Shown here: piece by piece, positions 1-11,150 of the stretch
Layout: each line of letters starts with the position of its first letter
Position numbering within the stretch: the stretch's first letter is position 1
Assembly: GCA_028023455.1 (NCBI GenBank)
Contig: JAQFVV010006731.1
Location: forward strand, 70,001-134,000
DNA length: 64,000 nucleotides
From: Epiperipatus broadwayi
Lineage: Eukaryota > Onychophora > Udeonychophora > Euonychophora > Peripatidae
Direction of reading: 5' to 3'
The notes under the pieces: model-generated
The model's database searches: none
What the model was told of the DNA's origin: nothing
The model's input: only the letters and a program-made list of their open reading frames with translations
Made by a program: the position numbers and the translations under genes

Positions 1-363
1 GTAAGGAGATCTTCTTTAATTGATAGAAAGAAACGTCTTTTATCTAAAAAGTGTAAAAAACAATTAGTTGTTCCACCATTGGTTCTTACTTTTAATAGAG
101 ATTTACCTAATATTAACTGGACATTGGTGAAACATTTTAACATATTACACTCCACAGATTATTTAAAATCTATTTTTTCTGATCCACCTAAGGTTGTATA
201 TCAAAAGCATAGATCACTTAGAGATATACTTGTCAAAACAAATTTTATTAGTAGTTCTGTACAGGAAAAAGGATGTTCTCCATGTGAGGATAAAAGATGT
301 TTTACATGTAAACATATTGTTGTGACAAAAGTGGTCTTTAGTACTAAGAAAATAAAATGCTAA
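1..363 (+). mobile_element. Penelope-like element pol fragment (linker region), 5' end outside window
   Basis: The frame is open from base 1 to a stop at 361-363, so the reading frame enters from the left edge and the first internal Met (79) is not a real start. The translation has the layout of the segment between RT and GIY-YIG endonuclease in one PLE branch: 'PPLVLTFNRDLP', 'KHFNILHSTDYLKSIF', 'DPPKVVYQKHRSLRDILVK', then a cysteine cluster GCSPCEDKRCFTCKHI. That cluster (C..C....C..C) is typical of this linker. Downstream of 363 the frame collapses into poly(A)/poly(T) runs and I could not follow a GIY-YIG domain, so the copy is truncated or decayed. Family assignment comes from remembered motif patterns. 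The branch (Neptune/Naiad-like) is tentative. Confidence 0.6.
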
Positions 364-3300
364 TTATTTTTCCTGTTAGATTAAAAGTATATGTAAAAAA
401 AAAGATTTTTTAAAAAAGTTTAAAAAAGAACATTATAAAGAAGCTGCTACGTTCAATTACAGTGAAACTATAAAGGATGATTTTTTTTTTTAAAAAAAAG
501 TTATTACTTATATCTTGACATATATAAAATGATTTGTTTAGCTAAATGCAAACGATAATATATATAGTTTAAAGGGTAATTCTTATTTACACAGTAAGAA
601 AGGACACATATTTGGAAATAAAACTTTAAAGCAATCTATAATGATTAATAATGAATTAATAGTTATTGAGTACATTATAAATGGTCATACTTGCCAGTTA
701 TTTAAAAATAACTTTATGGCATTAATTATAGCATATAAACAGAGAAATGTCTTGAACAGTAAAAAAAATTTCTACTCTCATATTTAAAAGTAAGCAAAGG
801 AAATTAATTTTAAAAATAAATACTTCTTGGAATATTATTAGGAAACTATTTAAAAAATTATATTTTAAAAGAAGTGTTTTCCTAAAAGAGGATAAAGAAC
901 TTCAGATAAAGAAATATATTATTATTATTATTATTATATGCAATTTTGAACTCAGGATTCTATAAATAAATTAAAGTGTGTTCAGCTGAAGAATTTATTT
1001 TGTTTCATGCCGGCTTAATCTTATTATTTAAGTTTTTTTTTAAAATTGTTTAAAAAAATATTATTAATGAACTATTGAACATTTTCGTTTGGAAATGATT
1101 GCCATGTATATAAATGTATTAGTTGAAGCTTTGAATTCAAATCGATATCTTAACCTGGATAAATTGTCTACATGTTATGAAATGGAAAAATCATCACGGA
1201 TTGGAAATATGAACTTAGATTAATGTATTATTATTTTTTTATGGTCTGCTTTATTGGTTTTTAAAAAAAAACATAAAATATTTATGGTATTAATTTTTTT
1301 GTAACACTTATGCATAAATATACAGGTAAACTAGGGTTATAATTTTAAAATGAAATAGGTTTATTTGAATGAGCAAATGTTTTTTTTTGCCATTCTTAAG
1401 TAGATTTAGTTTATTTATCAAGCATTACACTAGCTAGTTTCTATTTAATAATTTTATTTTAGAGATTTAAATATCACAGTCTTATTTTCATATAAATGGG
1501 ATGTTTTACTCAATTTTTATTTAAAATTTACTAAAGAAGTTTATCAGAGAGTATCCATTCATTTGTTTTATGAATGTTATATTAATAGTAATTACAAATA
1601 TTTTATATTCATCGAGAAGTAAATATTCTTGCATTTAATTTACAATTTTAAAAGTCCACTAGTCACTATATTTTAGCATTTAATATTTTGTTATGTGTGC
1701 ATTGTGCCTTGCCTAGAATTTTATATGCATTTATGTTTAAAGTATTTTCTACAGTAGTCATTTGACACGTAGTTTGCTTTGTTGGTTCGAACATTGGATA
1801 TACATTTTGTATTTTTATAAATTTCTTAGAAATAACTTAGTTAGTTTAAGTGAAGTATATATCTTGCTATTAGTTAGTATTTGTTAGCCTCATAAAGTTA
1901 GGCTTAGTCAATCATTTTTGAATATGCTTATAGAGTAGATAAAATCCTCCATCCTTATTGTATTGTATTTCCATGATTTGATAGTGCTTATTCCCAAAGG
2001 AGGGTTATTGTATTATATTTTTCAGAGGTGATGATCACATTTATAAGCATTGGAAATCCCATGAGAGGATTGTGCTTTTCTGGTGGGTGTTCCTCTTCCC
2101 AGATGTACTGAAGATGAATTCCAGACATCTTAATTTTGCCTCATAGTTAGGTATTTTGGAAACCACCACATTCTTTTCCAGGTTTGAGGAGCCTAGTATT
2201 TCTATATTTTTTTCCTATCATTCATGATGACTTAATGCTAATTCCACCACAGTAGGTGATGTTGCATTTGTTTTAGATTTGTGATGACAAGATATGCTTG
2301 TTTGAGGAAATGTATTTCTTCAGGTAGTTGTAGCTAATTTAAGGCTCATAGGTATATCAATGTTTGAATTGTGTTGCTATGATAGTTTTATCATGCACAA
2401 GCTAACCAACAATAAGTTATATTTATTTTAAAGTATGTTAAATATGCATATGGTATAAGTGGCAATTCACACATAATAATTTAATATTTTCATCCAGAAT
2501 TTCGCTGCTGGATTTGTAAGTCTGTTACATTATTAATTTTAAAACATTGAGGAAATAATTTTGTGTGGACTAAAGTTATTTAAAAAAGTATAACTGATCT
2601 CTGATGAATGATTTCCCCATACACTTAATTTAGTTTAATTTTAATATTAGCTTAATCTAATTTAAACATATATCTAGCTATGATATTAGTTATATCCGTG
2701 AAACTAGTGATAATATTTTTAAAAAGTATTGTTGAATATGCTTATTCCAACTTAGCATTTGTTAAGTTGAGGAGTATAAAATTAAGCTTAGAGTTTTCAA
2801 TATAAACTTAGTTCTGTGTGTCATTCTGATTATTAGGTGACACAATAATGTTATCAATTAATCTAATAAAGAAGGATAGTAGTGTGCTTATTAAGTACAT
2901 ATGATAATTAAAGTTTAAAATATTTTTTTTTTGAGAAAAATATAATTATTAAAAGAAAGTAACAGTGAATAACTTTTGTAGGTTATTAAGTGTATTAGTG
3001 TAAGTTAAATAAAACTGTTAAGAGTCCAAATAATTGTATTAAATCTTAGTGCGGTATTGGCATTGTTTGTATTCTACTACATTTATAAACATTTCTTCTC
3101 ATTATTAATAAATCAAATTATTATTATTTCAAAAGTTTTGTTTGTTTGTTTTACTTTTATATGAAAATATATTATTGTCTTGGGTTCCAAGTTCACAAAA
3201 TCTTAAAATTTTAAAGTTATTGAATCTTCAATTCAGACATTCATAAGGATATTCTAAGTTAATTAAATATAGTTCATATAAAATTAAAAAAATTATGTTA

Positions 3301-4125
3301 AAGTAAATGATTCTCACATTGAATCATAAATACAGATAATTGCATTATAGCAGATATATAATTAAATATTTAGTTAAAAGTTTATTTTTTTAAATTATCA
3401 GTATATCTTTCAGACTAAATATTATGCAATATCAGATTAACAATATTAGTACTTTAGAAGAATATTTTAATTAATATTATTTTAAAAGCTGCACCTTGTC
3501 TTATATTTACTGTACATCATCTATCATCATTTTAAATCTGATATATTTAAAGAATTCTAACTCATATGCATTTGAGGTCTTTAGTGGTTGTCTGTGAGTA
3601 TGGAAAGGCATTAAAAGTATCCTTGCTCTTTTCTCTGCTCAAGTAATATATTAGATAATAGGCCATTATTAGTTAAATTTAAATTGATTCATTAAATTTT
3701 GTGAATTAATATTTGTTTTGCTTATTATTTTAAGATTGAACATATTATAGTTATTTTATGGTCAGCTAAGATGTCACTTATTTATTTATTAATCACAGTA
3801 ATTCCTATTAGGCAACTTAACTTAAATTTTAATTTTATATAAGAGTGTTAGTTTTAAAATCCCTGAGGTTATTTACTCTTGTTGTTTAGTAAATATAATT
3901 CTGTAAGATAATATTTTAAAGCAAAGCATCATAGGTTTTATTCAGAGAGTGTATAATTTATTGGTAGGACTAATATGGTAAGCATTGATTAGTGATTTTA
4001 AATAATCTTTTGTATGGTTTATTAAAATATTAATATGCTGTAGTAGTTATAGTTCATCAGTATTGGATTTGACCTTTATTTGATTATACATCTCTGGATC
4101 ATCATCTCTTTTCTTTAAATTTATT
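364..4125. other. AT-rich DNA without recognised genes
   Basis: About 3.8 kb of AT-rich sequence with scattered homopolymers and a short ATT microsatellite near 920-936. 1980-2350 is somewhat less AT-biased but shows no convincing open frame, splice pair or known repeat. 364-800 may hold decayed remains of the PLE at the left edge. Confidence 0.5.
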
Positions 4126-4134
4126 GCAACCCCA

Positions 4135-4470
4135 CAGAGCCGAGTCATTTAGAGTCTCTTATTTATATTTTATTTCATTTCATTTCAATTTTATTCCATT
4201 TCTTTTCATGTCATTTCTCATTTCTTTCTATCATCTCATTTCATTTCTCTCTCCTTTATTCTATCTTCTTATATCTCTCTTTCATATCTTTCCATTATGT
4301 CATTTCTTTTCTCTCTCCATTATATATATTATTTCTATTACTTTTCCCCATTTCTTTTCTTCCTTGATTCTTTTTTTTTCTATTATTTATTCTTACCATT
4401 ATCATTAACTCCATTTCATTATTAGTATTATTCTTCTCTTTCTCTTTTCTCTTTCTCATACCCCCCCATC
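4135..4470. repeat. Pyrimidine-rich low-complexity tract
   Basis: About 335 bases in which the + strand is almost entirely C and T (CATTT, CTTTT and TCTC motifs) with few purines. Frames here on both strands are compositional artefacts. Confidence 0.8.
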
Positions 4471-4480
4471 TCATTCTAGT

Positions 4481-4485
4481 TAGGT

Positions 4486-4521
<36 letters not shown>

Positions 4522-4526
4522 ACCTA
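4481..4526. repeat. Palindrome with (TA)n core
   Basis: TAGGTTACTA at 4481-4490 is followed by a TA run and then its exact reverse complement TAGTAACCTA at 4517-4526. It can extrude as a perfect hairpin or cruciform. It is directly followed by a second, unrelated palindrome of the same design. Confidence 0.85.
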
Positions 4527-4528
4527 TA

Positions 4529-4536
4529 TTCCCCAA

Positions 4537-4574
<38 letters not shown>

Positions 4575-4582
4575 TTGGGGAA
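4529..4582. repeat. Second palindrome with (TA)n core
   Basis: TTCCCCAAAACTATA at the left and TATAGTTTTGGGGAA at the right are exact reverse complements around a TA run. The right half is also the first bases of the PLE-associated terminal module at 4572-4669. The palindrome therefore looks like an inverted duplication of that module's end. Confidence 0.85.
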
Positions 4583-4669
4583 TAAACTGTGTATTATTTT
4601 GCATGACAATCCGATATTTCAACTAGAAACTGCCTTCATAAGGTTAACTTTTGTAAGAAAAATCATTAA
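4572..4669 (+). repeat. PLE-associated terminal module, copy 1
   Basis: About 98 bp starting GTTTTGGGGAATAAAC. A clearly related sequence occurs inverted at 5711-5810 and in direct orientation at 14804-14890. On the minus strand it reads ATGAAGGC...GTTGAAATATCGG, resembling the decayed hammerhead-like motif commonly found at PLE termini. It borders the PLE fragment at about 4800-5620. Confidence 0.6.
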
Positions 4670-4799
4670 TTTCAAACAGTAATGTGACTCAGTGTGAGAT
4701 GAGAAATGAGATTTAACTTGAAGTTGTTCAGCTTCACAATATGAGACTTATCAAAATGTTAATTTTCCTCGATTTTTTCAAGAAAATGTGATGAAACAT

Positions 4800-5620
4800 T
4801 ATCAATATCAGTTTACAAAAAATCCACCCATACAAACATATATCTTAATTTTAATTCTCATCATCATCCTGCACAAATTTTTTCTGTACCAAAAAATCTT
4901 TTGACTAGAACTTATAATTTATCTGATAAAGAACATCTTACTCAAGAAATAGAATTTACAAGAAATATTCTCCTTTCTAATAATTATAATAAAAACATCA
5001 TATATAAGGCTTTACATAACATTAATACTAAGAAGACAAAAGAGGATAGAATTGACAATTCCTCTTTTAATAGAGTAATTTTACTATATATTAAAGGGGT
5101 TACTGATAAAATCAGTAGAAGACTACCTTGTTTTATTATAAAGACTACTTTTTCTACTGGAAAAAAAATTGGTGATTTTTTTTATATTAACCTAAAGACA
5201 GAATATTTTTGGAATTATATTAACCTAAAGACAGAATATTTTTGGAACACCAAAAAGTTTATGAAATTCCATATTTGCAGTGCTCAAGAAGCTATGTGTA
5301 TCAGTCTAATAGATGAATAAATGTCAGAATTAAGGAACATAGAAATGCTTTTAATAAAAAAATTAGCACAACAGTTTTTACTTCCCATTTTTTAGAAATT
5401 GGTCACAAAACTGATTTTGACAATACAAAAATAATTGCTAATTTGGAAAGATATGATTTAAGAACCATAAGAGAGTCAATTGAAATATTAAAAAGACTTA
5501 CTTGTTTAAATGGGGCTATGAAGCACAACGTATTCCAGCTATGTGGAAACCTCTCATTTTATCTAATATTAACTTAAAATTAATAAATGACAAAACTGAG
5601 GGAAATAAACATATTAATAA
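4800..5620 (+). pseudogene. Penelope-like element fragment: RT C-terminus and GIY-YIG endonuclease, decayed
   Basis: Reading across frames, 4840-4900 gives the end of a PLE reverse transcriptase (SHHHPAQIFSVPKNLLTRTYNLSD). The main open frame 4901-5320 then gives KEHLTQEIEFTRNILLSNNY and YIKGVTDKISRRL, the conserved stretch between RT and endonuclease. After a frame change near 5262, VYEIPYLQCSRSYVYQSNR and NVRIKEHRNAFNKKISTT follow a GIY-YIG domain, but with YVYQ where YIG(Q) is expected and a stop inside the Arg/His segment. A 33 bp tandem duplication (5183-5248) repeats INLKTEYFWN. The RT core is missing, so this is a 5'-truncated dead copy. The segment is framed by inverted terminal modules at 4572-4669 and 5711-5810. 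Confidence 0.7.
5183..5248 (+). repeat. 33 bp perfect tandem duplication inside PLE fragment
   Basis: Two adjacent 33 bp units (5183-5215 and 5216-5248) containing TTAACCTAAAGACAGAATAT. The length is a multiple of three, so the frame is kept and eleven residues are repeated. Confidence 0.85.
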
Positions 5621-5710
5621 GCCTCATATTGTGAATGCTGAACTACTTCAAGTTAAATCTCATTTCTCATTCCGCATTGAGTCATTGAGTCACATTATTG
5701 TTTGAGATCT

Positions 5711-5810
5711 AACAATTTTTCTTTCAAAAGTTAATCTTGGCAATGGCCTATGCTAGTCCATTGAAATATCAGATTTTAATGCAAAATAATACATGGTTTA
5801 TTCCCAAAAA
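5711..5810 (-). repeat. PLE-associated terminal module, inverted copy 2
   Basis: The reverse complement begins TTTTTGGGAATAAACCATG and aligns over about 95 bp with 4572-4669. The PLE fragment between them is therefore bounded by an inverted pair. Inverted extra termini are a known PLE insertion outcome, and that interpretation is inferred here. Confidence 0.65.
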
Positions 5811-5844
5811 CAAGAAGTTATCTACATCATACAACTGTGAAAAT

Positions 5845-5867
5845 ATTATATATATATATATATATAT
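5845..5867. repeat. (TA)n microsatellite
   Basis: A short TA run immediately 5' of the hammerhead ribozyme at 5868. Confidence 0.85.
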
Positions 5868-5914
5868 CCCTCACTGATGAGAGCAAATCAGTTTGAAATC
5901 AGCTGATCTGAGGG
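5868..5914 (+). ncRNA. Hammerhead ribozyme (type I-like, short palindromic helix III)
   Basis: All conserved core positions are present. Helix I 5' strand CCCTCA (5868-5873); CTGATGA (5874-5880); helix II GAGC/GTTT with two G-U pairs around loop AAATCA (5881-5894); GAAA (5895-5898); helix III formed by the palindrome ATCAGCTGAT, whose last T is U16.1; cleavage base C at 5908; helix I 3' strand TGAGGG (5909-5914), perfectly complementary to CCCTCA. A competing CTGAT/ATCAG pairing exists, and helix II is weak. It lies between two PLE fragments. PLE terminal repeats and retrozymes are known carriers of such ribozymes. No second copy was seen in the window. Activity is predicted, not shown. Confidence 0.75.
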
Positions 5915-6010
5915 TGGAGCAAAATGAAAGAGACAGTGAATATTGACTCTGACGTTTATGTAAACAAATACGCTTGTTTGGAGATCTTGGTAAAGCTCCA
6001 TCTATTGATA
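5915..6010. other. Sequence downstream of the hammerhead
   Basis: About 95 bp of less AT-rich sequence with TGGAGC at 5915-5920 and its complement GCTCCA near 5995. This could close a larger RNA hairpin below the ribozyme. It may be the rest of the ribozyme-bearing element. Confidence 0.35.
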
Positions 6011-6071
6011 TATATATATAAGATATATTTTGCAGGTTCATCCATGTTAAAATATTTCAAATATTGATATA

Positions 6072-6109
6072 CCAATGTTTCGACTTGGTCACACAAGTCA
6101 TCCACTGGG
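6072..6109 (-). other. Decayed hammerhead-like motif at PLE 3' end
   Basis: The minus strand reads CCCAGTGGATGA, then CTTG TGTGAC CAAG, TC and GAAACATTGG. The helix II stem, GATGA and GAAA are recognisable, but the CU of CUGAUGA is lost and no helix I pairing is visible, so it should be inactive. Its position beside a PLE endonuclease matches where such motifs are found. Confidence 0.45.
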
Positions 6110-6155
6110 TGATAAAATGTAGAAAGATGTTTGTAGAGGTGCTACAATCACTGAT

Positions 6156-8361
6156 TTAAAAAAACATTAGAGTTCCACCAAAAGCAAAAATGTTAAGAAT
6201 GTTTTTTACAAAAATCTTTCCAAATAGGAGGATGTTTGCACATATCATCTCCCTTATTGATACAATCTGGCCTTTTAAGTATCTGAATGGCTTCTCTAAT
6301 TTTGCACTGTTATAGATTATCACATCTGGATATGATCCTGGTACTATTAAAATCAATTTTATGACTTGAATCCATAGTATGGAGTGAGCGTGCTGATGAA
6401 TGTTGTTTACCTCCATTTGCATGATCATCTCTCCTAATGGATGCAAATGATTACTCATACCTATATAAGAAGCTTTACAATTTTCACATGAGATTTGATA
6501 AACACCATGAGATTCAAGAGGGATTGAATCCTTAGGCTTGGTTATTATATTGCTGATCTTTTGATGAGTAGAAAACGCTGTATTTATATTATAGTTTTTT
6601 AATATATGTCCAATACTGTCTGAACTTCCTTTTACATATGGAACACAAATCCTAATAGCTGATTTATCATATTTTTGTTTCCTATTTTGTCCATTTGGGC
6701 TTGAAGTAAGGCTTTTTTAATAAATTTATAATTTAAACTATTTGCTAATAAAACACTATTAATATGATTTATTTCTTCTTTCAGATCTGACTTATCTGAA
6801 AGGTTAATTGCTATATTTAAAAGAGTTTTGGCTACAGAAACTATCTGAGTTATGTGATGATGAGAATGTAAATGTAAATATCTGTCTGTGTGTGTATTCT
6901 TTCTGTAAATTGAAAAAGATAAACTATTTGGTGTTCTGGTGACTAGAACATCAAGAAAAGGAAGTTTTCCATCAGACTCTGTCTCCATTATAAATTTAAT
7001 ATGAGGATGCATATTATTTAAATGTAAGAAAAAATCATCTAATTTATTTTTTCCATGTTGCCATATGACAAAAAAGTCATTTATGTATCTAAACCAAATG
7101 AGGGCTTTTAAAGAGGATGATTCTAAAGCAGGAGTTTCTATATTTTCCATGAATAAATCAGCTATTCCTCCTGAGATAGTTGAGCCCATCGGAATACCAA
7201 AAACTTGTCTGTAATGTTGTCCATTATATACAAAATATGTGTTCAAGAGACAATGTCTAATTGGCAAATTGCAACGTTGTGAAATTATATTTAAAGCGTT
7301 ATCAATTGGAATTTTTGTAAACAAAGACACGACATCAAAACTGACCAGAATGTCATTAGTATTAATTTTAAAAATTTTTAAAACAGAAATAAAATGAAAA
7401 GAGTTTTTAATATATGATTTAATAGATGGGATTGTAGGTTTAATGAAATACAATAAATATCTAGCTAAAATATGAGTCGGCGATTCTATTGCACTTACTA
7501 TTGGACGAAGGGGGGTATCGGGCTTGTGAATATTTGGAAGTCCATAAAATTTTGAACAGACACATGATTTTTTTTATCTCTGTTTCAATAGGCGATTTAT
7601 TAATAATGGCTTTTGTTGTTTTTTTCCAAATACGTAGGGTGATATCTTTTTGATGGTTTATAAGTTTTATCACCAAGCAAATCTAATATTTTATTACGGT
7701 AAATTTTCCGATCCACAACTACAGTGGTATTACCTTTATCAGCTGAAAGTACAGCAATTGATTTATCCGATTTTATATTATTTAATGCTTGTCTTTCTTT
7801 CTTTGAAATATTATTTTTAGGAAGCTTAGCTTTTTTTTAAAATATTGCAAATCTCAGCTCTAGCCAAATCAGCCGATGAAGAATCTATTTTATCGAAAGC
7901 TGATTCAATATTACAAACAATTTTCTCAAAAGGTATCCGGGAAGGTGCTAAAGCAAAATTAAAAATCTATTTCTAAAACCGAAACTTCATCTGTAGAGAG
8001 GGCTTTCTTAGATAAATTATAAACGTTTTTTTTTATTTGGATACGTAATGACTGGTAATTGTGTTCTAATTAGCATTTGTAATTTTTTCTTTTGCTTTGC
8101 TGTTACAAATTCCGAATCTTTAATCTATCTAAAATTTGCAATAAGATCAAAACTAGTCCACAGTAAAGGATCTATTTTATTACTAAGGAATAAACGTAAA
8201 TTCAGCAATATATTGTCAATTTTGTCTATTTTTTTCCAAGTTTCTTTAATAAAAGACTTTAAAATAATATTGCTTGTTTTCCTTAGAATTTTATTAAGAT
8301 TATAATTTTTTTTATGAAACACAATTATACAACAAGTGGGTATAAGTTGTGATTTTTGCAC
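6156..8361 (-). pseudogene. PLE polyprotein (RT + GIY-YIG endonuclease), multiply frameshifted
   Basis: Blocks in order from 8361 downward: N-terminal 'KKIDKIDNILLNLRLFL' (about 8150-8361); 'SADKGNTTVVVDRKIYRNK' (about 7690-7750); 'KFYGLPNIHKPDTPLRPIVS' and 'ESPTHILARYL' (about 7450-7565), typical PLE RT motifs; main frame 7453-6632 with motif A SFDVVSLFTKIP, motif B GIPMGSTISGGIADLFME, motif C FRYINDFFVIW and LPFLDVLV. The catalytic pair is YIND where active PLEs have YxDD, so the first metal-binding Asp is gone. After a break, GVYQISCENCKASYIG (about 6470-6515) is the GIY-YIG core with its Cys pair. The C-terminal part is frameshifted compared with the better copy at 60.4 kb. Known role of the family: target-primed reverse transcription with the GIY-YIG nuclease. 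This copy is not functional. Confidence 0.8.
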
Positions 8362-8507
8362 GCTAACAGAAAAGATAAATTACAAAGTAACTTACATTTC
8401 TTAATCCAAGTTCTTTTCCTCCCTGTAGAGGTTAATAATGTTGATATGAAGATTTTCACGGGTTACATATATAAAAGACATATTTTGCGGGTTCATCCGT
8501 GTTATAT

Positions 8508-8960
8508 AAGATATTTATTTAATTTATTTTGTATTTGAAATGTTGATTTATATTTGATGTTATATTTATGTATACATTACTTAATACTCTATAATATTTA
8601 TATGGTATATTATGATTGTATAAATATTGTGTGTGTTTGAGGATGATTTATTTATTGCTTTGTTTTATTTTGTAATTATTGGATTAACAAATACTATTAT
8701 ATAAAATTATCTGTCCCATGTCATTTTGATCTTTTGGACAGCTCATCTTAACTAGAGGAATAGATTTTCGAGCTGAGGCTTTAATGGATGTGTACTCAGG
8801 TGTATTTGAATTGCTGCTCCTTTATCATATTCTTTTTTTTGAAAAGTTGAGTCCATATCCATTAATGACCTATAATTATATATTATTTCGAAGATGGATA
8901 AAATAAAATTGTATTTTAGATGAGAAATCACGACATTCGGTTTACAAACAAATTTCACAT
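8508..8960. other. AT-rich spacer
   Basis: No gene, repeat family or RNA recognised. Confidence 0.5.

Positions 8961-8962
<2 letters not shown>

Positions 8963-9028
<66 letters not shown>
8963..9028. repeat. Two adjacent (TA)n microsatellites
   Basis: TA runs of about 35 and 28 bp separated by TGAA. Confidence 0.9.
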
Positions 9029-9032
<4 letters not shown>

Positions 9033-11150
9033 TATAGTTCATTATTATCTATAGTTTCAATTAAAAATAGAGATATTAGAAATCAAATGGCATTGGATAA
9101 GATAGTTTATTTGTAATTGTAGAAGATAGCCCCCTCTCCCCCACACAGAATTTTGTAATAAAAAATGTGTATTTATTTTTAGGGAGTTACAAATTGAATC
9201 ACCTTTAAAGTACTGTCTATTTGATGTAATGTACTAATTTAAATATGTTTTGCACATTTTGACATAGTCCTGAAGCCTTGCAAAGTGATGAATATTAATG
9301 CCTCAATTTTTTTTTACCTCTCCTAATCAGAAAAAGTTTGTTTTTTGAAACATTTTCACATAGAATGAAATTAGGTAAATATTTCTGATGATTAAGCTGG
9401 AACATGCTGTTTTTAATTAAAAATTATTTCCTATTCTAGTCTTTGAGCACTAGTGCATTATCCTGGTGATGCTTGCATTTATCACTTTGCCACAAATTGT
9501 AACATTTCCATTTTATCTCATAATGCAAACCTTTCAAAACATGAAAGTAAAATGCCTGATCAGTACAAACAAATTCTGATTAAACAATGCTATTTGCATA
9601 AAAAATATCAGCATCATCATCTTGCCATGTTTTTTTTTTTGAAAAATTGAATTTGACAATTCCATTAAACAATTCATAAACTTGTATATTCCCCAGAGCA
9701 GTTTGCATGTAAGCTATCTCAAGCATTATAACTGCTTATTCAATATTCATTACTTAGGTGGATTTGGCTGCTTGATGGCATTCTGGTAAGCTAAGAACAT
9801 CTGCAAATGCCATTTACATGGCTGAAACTTATATTAAGAAAACAGTTCCATTTATTTTAGCTATTTCAGGATCACTTGATGGCATTGCACAGAAATATTA
9901 TGGCCTCTTTTATGCTTTGTGATACTTTATGTGAATAATTTATTATGGCCTCTTTTATGCTTTGTGATACTTGATACTTTATGTGAATTTGCACAATTCA
10001 CAGTTGGCTTCGTATCATCTGACAGTATCTGGATTTGAAGTGGCCACAACTTTTGAAATGTCCATAGCAGAGTAATTTCATTTCTACTTAAATCATGCAG
10101 TCTGACTCACTAATAATTGTCACACACACACACCCCATCCTTCCCTACACAATTTGGAATGTGCAAAACATTATCAAAGGGTGGGGCTGAACATTATTTG
10201 GCTAAGATCATGCAAAAAGTCATGCTTTTGTAAGAAAAAACAAGACAGATAAAGTGGCACATTATGCAAACTGATTTTCAAATTATGCCAGTTGCCTATG
10301 TCATTCACGGTCCTGCAACCAAAGGTATTTGATTGCACACATTTTCAAAACAAAAGGTTGTGATTCTATGACTTAAATTAGTACTAAAAAAAAAACAAAA
10401 GTTGGAAAAGTCAAACGTTTGGATGTTTTTTTTAATTTTACTTTGGGGTGGGGGTGGAGGGTGTTGGTTGAGAAATACTTTGTTATCACTGAGACAAAGG
10501 TTATTTTTGGTCTGTTTCATTTTTAAAAAAGGTAATAGAAATTTGTTTTCAAAATAAAATTTTAACATTTTTATTATTGCAATTTGTTTGTAGAAAGAGA
10601 AAAAAAACTGTAAAAATAAAAAAAATTAAAGACATAGTAGAAAAAAATCAAAGAATAAAAAATGTAATTAATAGTAAAAGTTGTTTTTAAAAATCATTAA
10701 ATAGAAATTACATAATACAAATAAATCCCCTCCCCTCAATTGACATATAGCCCCCTAAACAGTCACAATAAAGGCAAAAAACATCACTGTATAGCCCCCC
10801 CCCCCCCAAGATGATATATTTTATTAACTAGAAATCATGTAATACAAATAAAGTATATAGTCAAAAAAAGGTCACTGTATTTTAAAAATTGTGGCCTGGT
10901 AACATTGCACTGTATTGTTTTTAACTGGAAACCAATGCCATCAAGTGACCAAGCCTGGCTAAGTAATGAGTACCATGTTTTTTGCCATTTTTTAAAACTG
11001 AAAATAGAATCTCACATTGTTTCAGCATTTCAATCATCACAAAAATTGACAACTAAACAGCATTATGACTTTAGTTGACGATGACAGTTGGCAAACTGAT
11101 GTGATGAACTGTGATTCTTTCTTATATAGAGTCAGGATTATCTCAGCCTC
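9029..11150. other. Non-coding AT-rich region
   Basis: No supported gene. Holds a 45 bp imperfect tandem duplication (9899-9988, motif ATGGCCTCTTTTATGCTTTG), a short AC run near 10122, a C homopolymer near 10796-10808 and G-rich GTGGGGGTGG-type sequence near 10444-10460. The phrase CACTTGATGGCATTG recurs near 9883 and inverted near 10930, hinting at an old inverted repeat. Confidence 0.5.

Larger units (their letters stand above)
6011..8507 (-). mobile_element. Penelope-like element, near full length, with short direct terminal repeats
   Basis: A minus-strand PLE whose ends carry an approximately 40 bp direct repeat. 6011-6050 holds GATATATTTTGCAGGTTCAT and 8466-8507 holds GACATATTTTGCGGGTTCAT, about 80% alike over the region. 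Direct terminal repeats of this kind are the pLTRs of PLEs. Between them lie the N-terminal region, RT and GIY-YIG domains in the usual order, all broken by frameshifts. A decayed hammerhead-like motif (6072-6109) lies just inside the 3' repeat. A second, partial copy of the same family is at 60516-60984. Confidence 0.75.

Noticed and set aside
4124-4609. Two overlapping open frames, Phe/Ser/His-rich (+) and Tyr-Ile/Lys-rich (-)
   Set aside because: They cover pyrimidine-rich and TA-repeat DNA; composition alone explains them.
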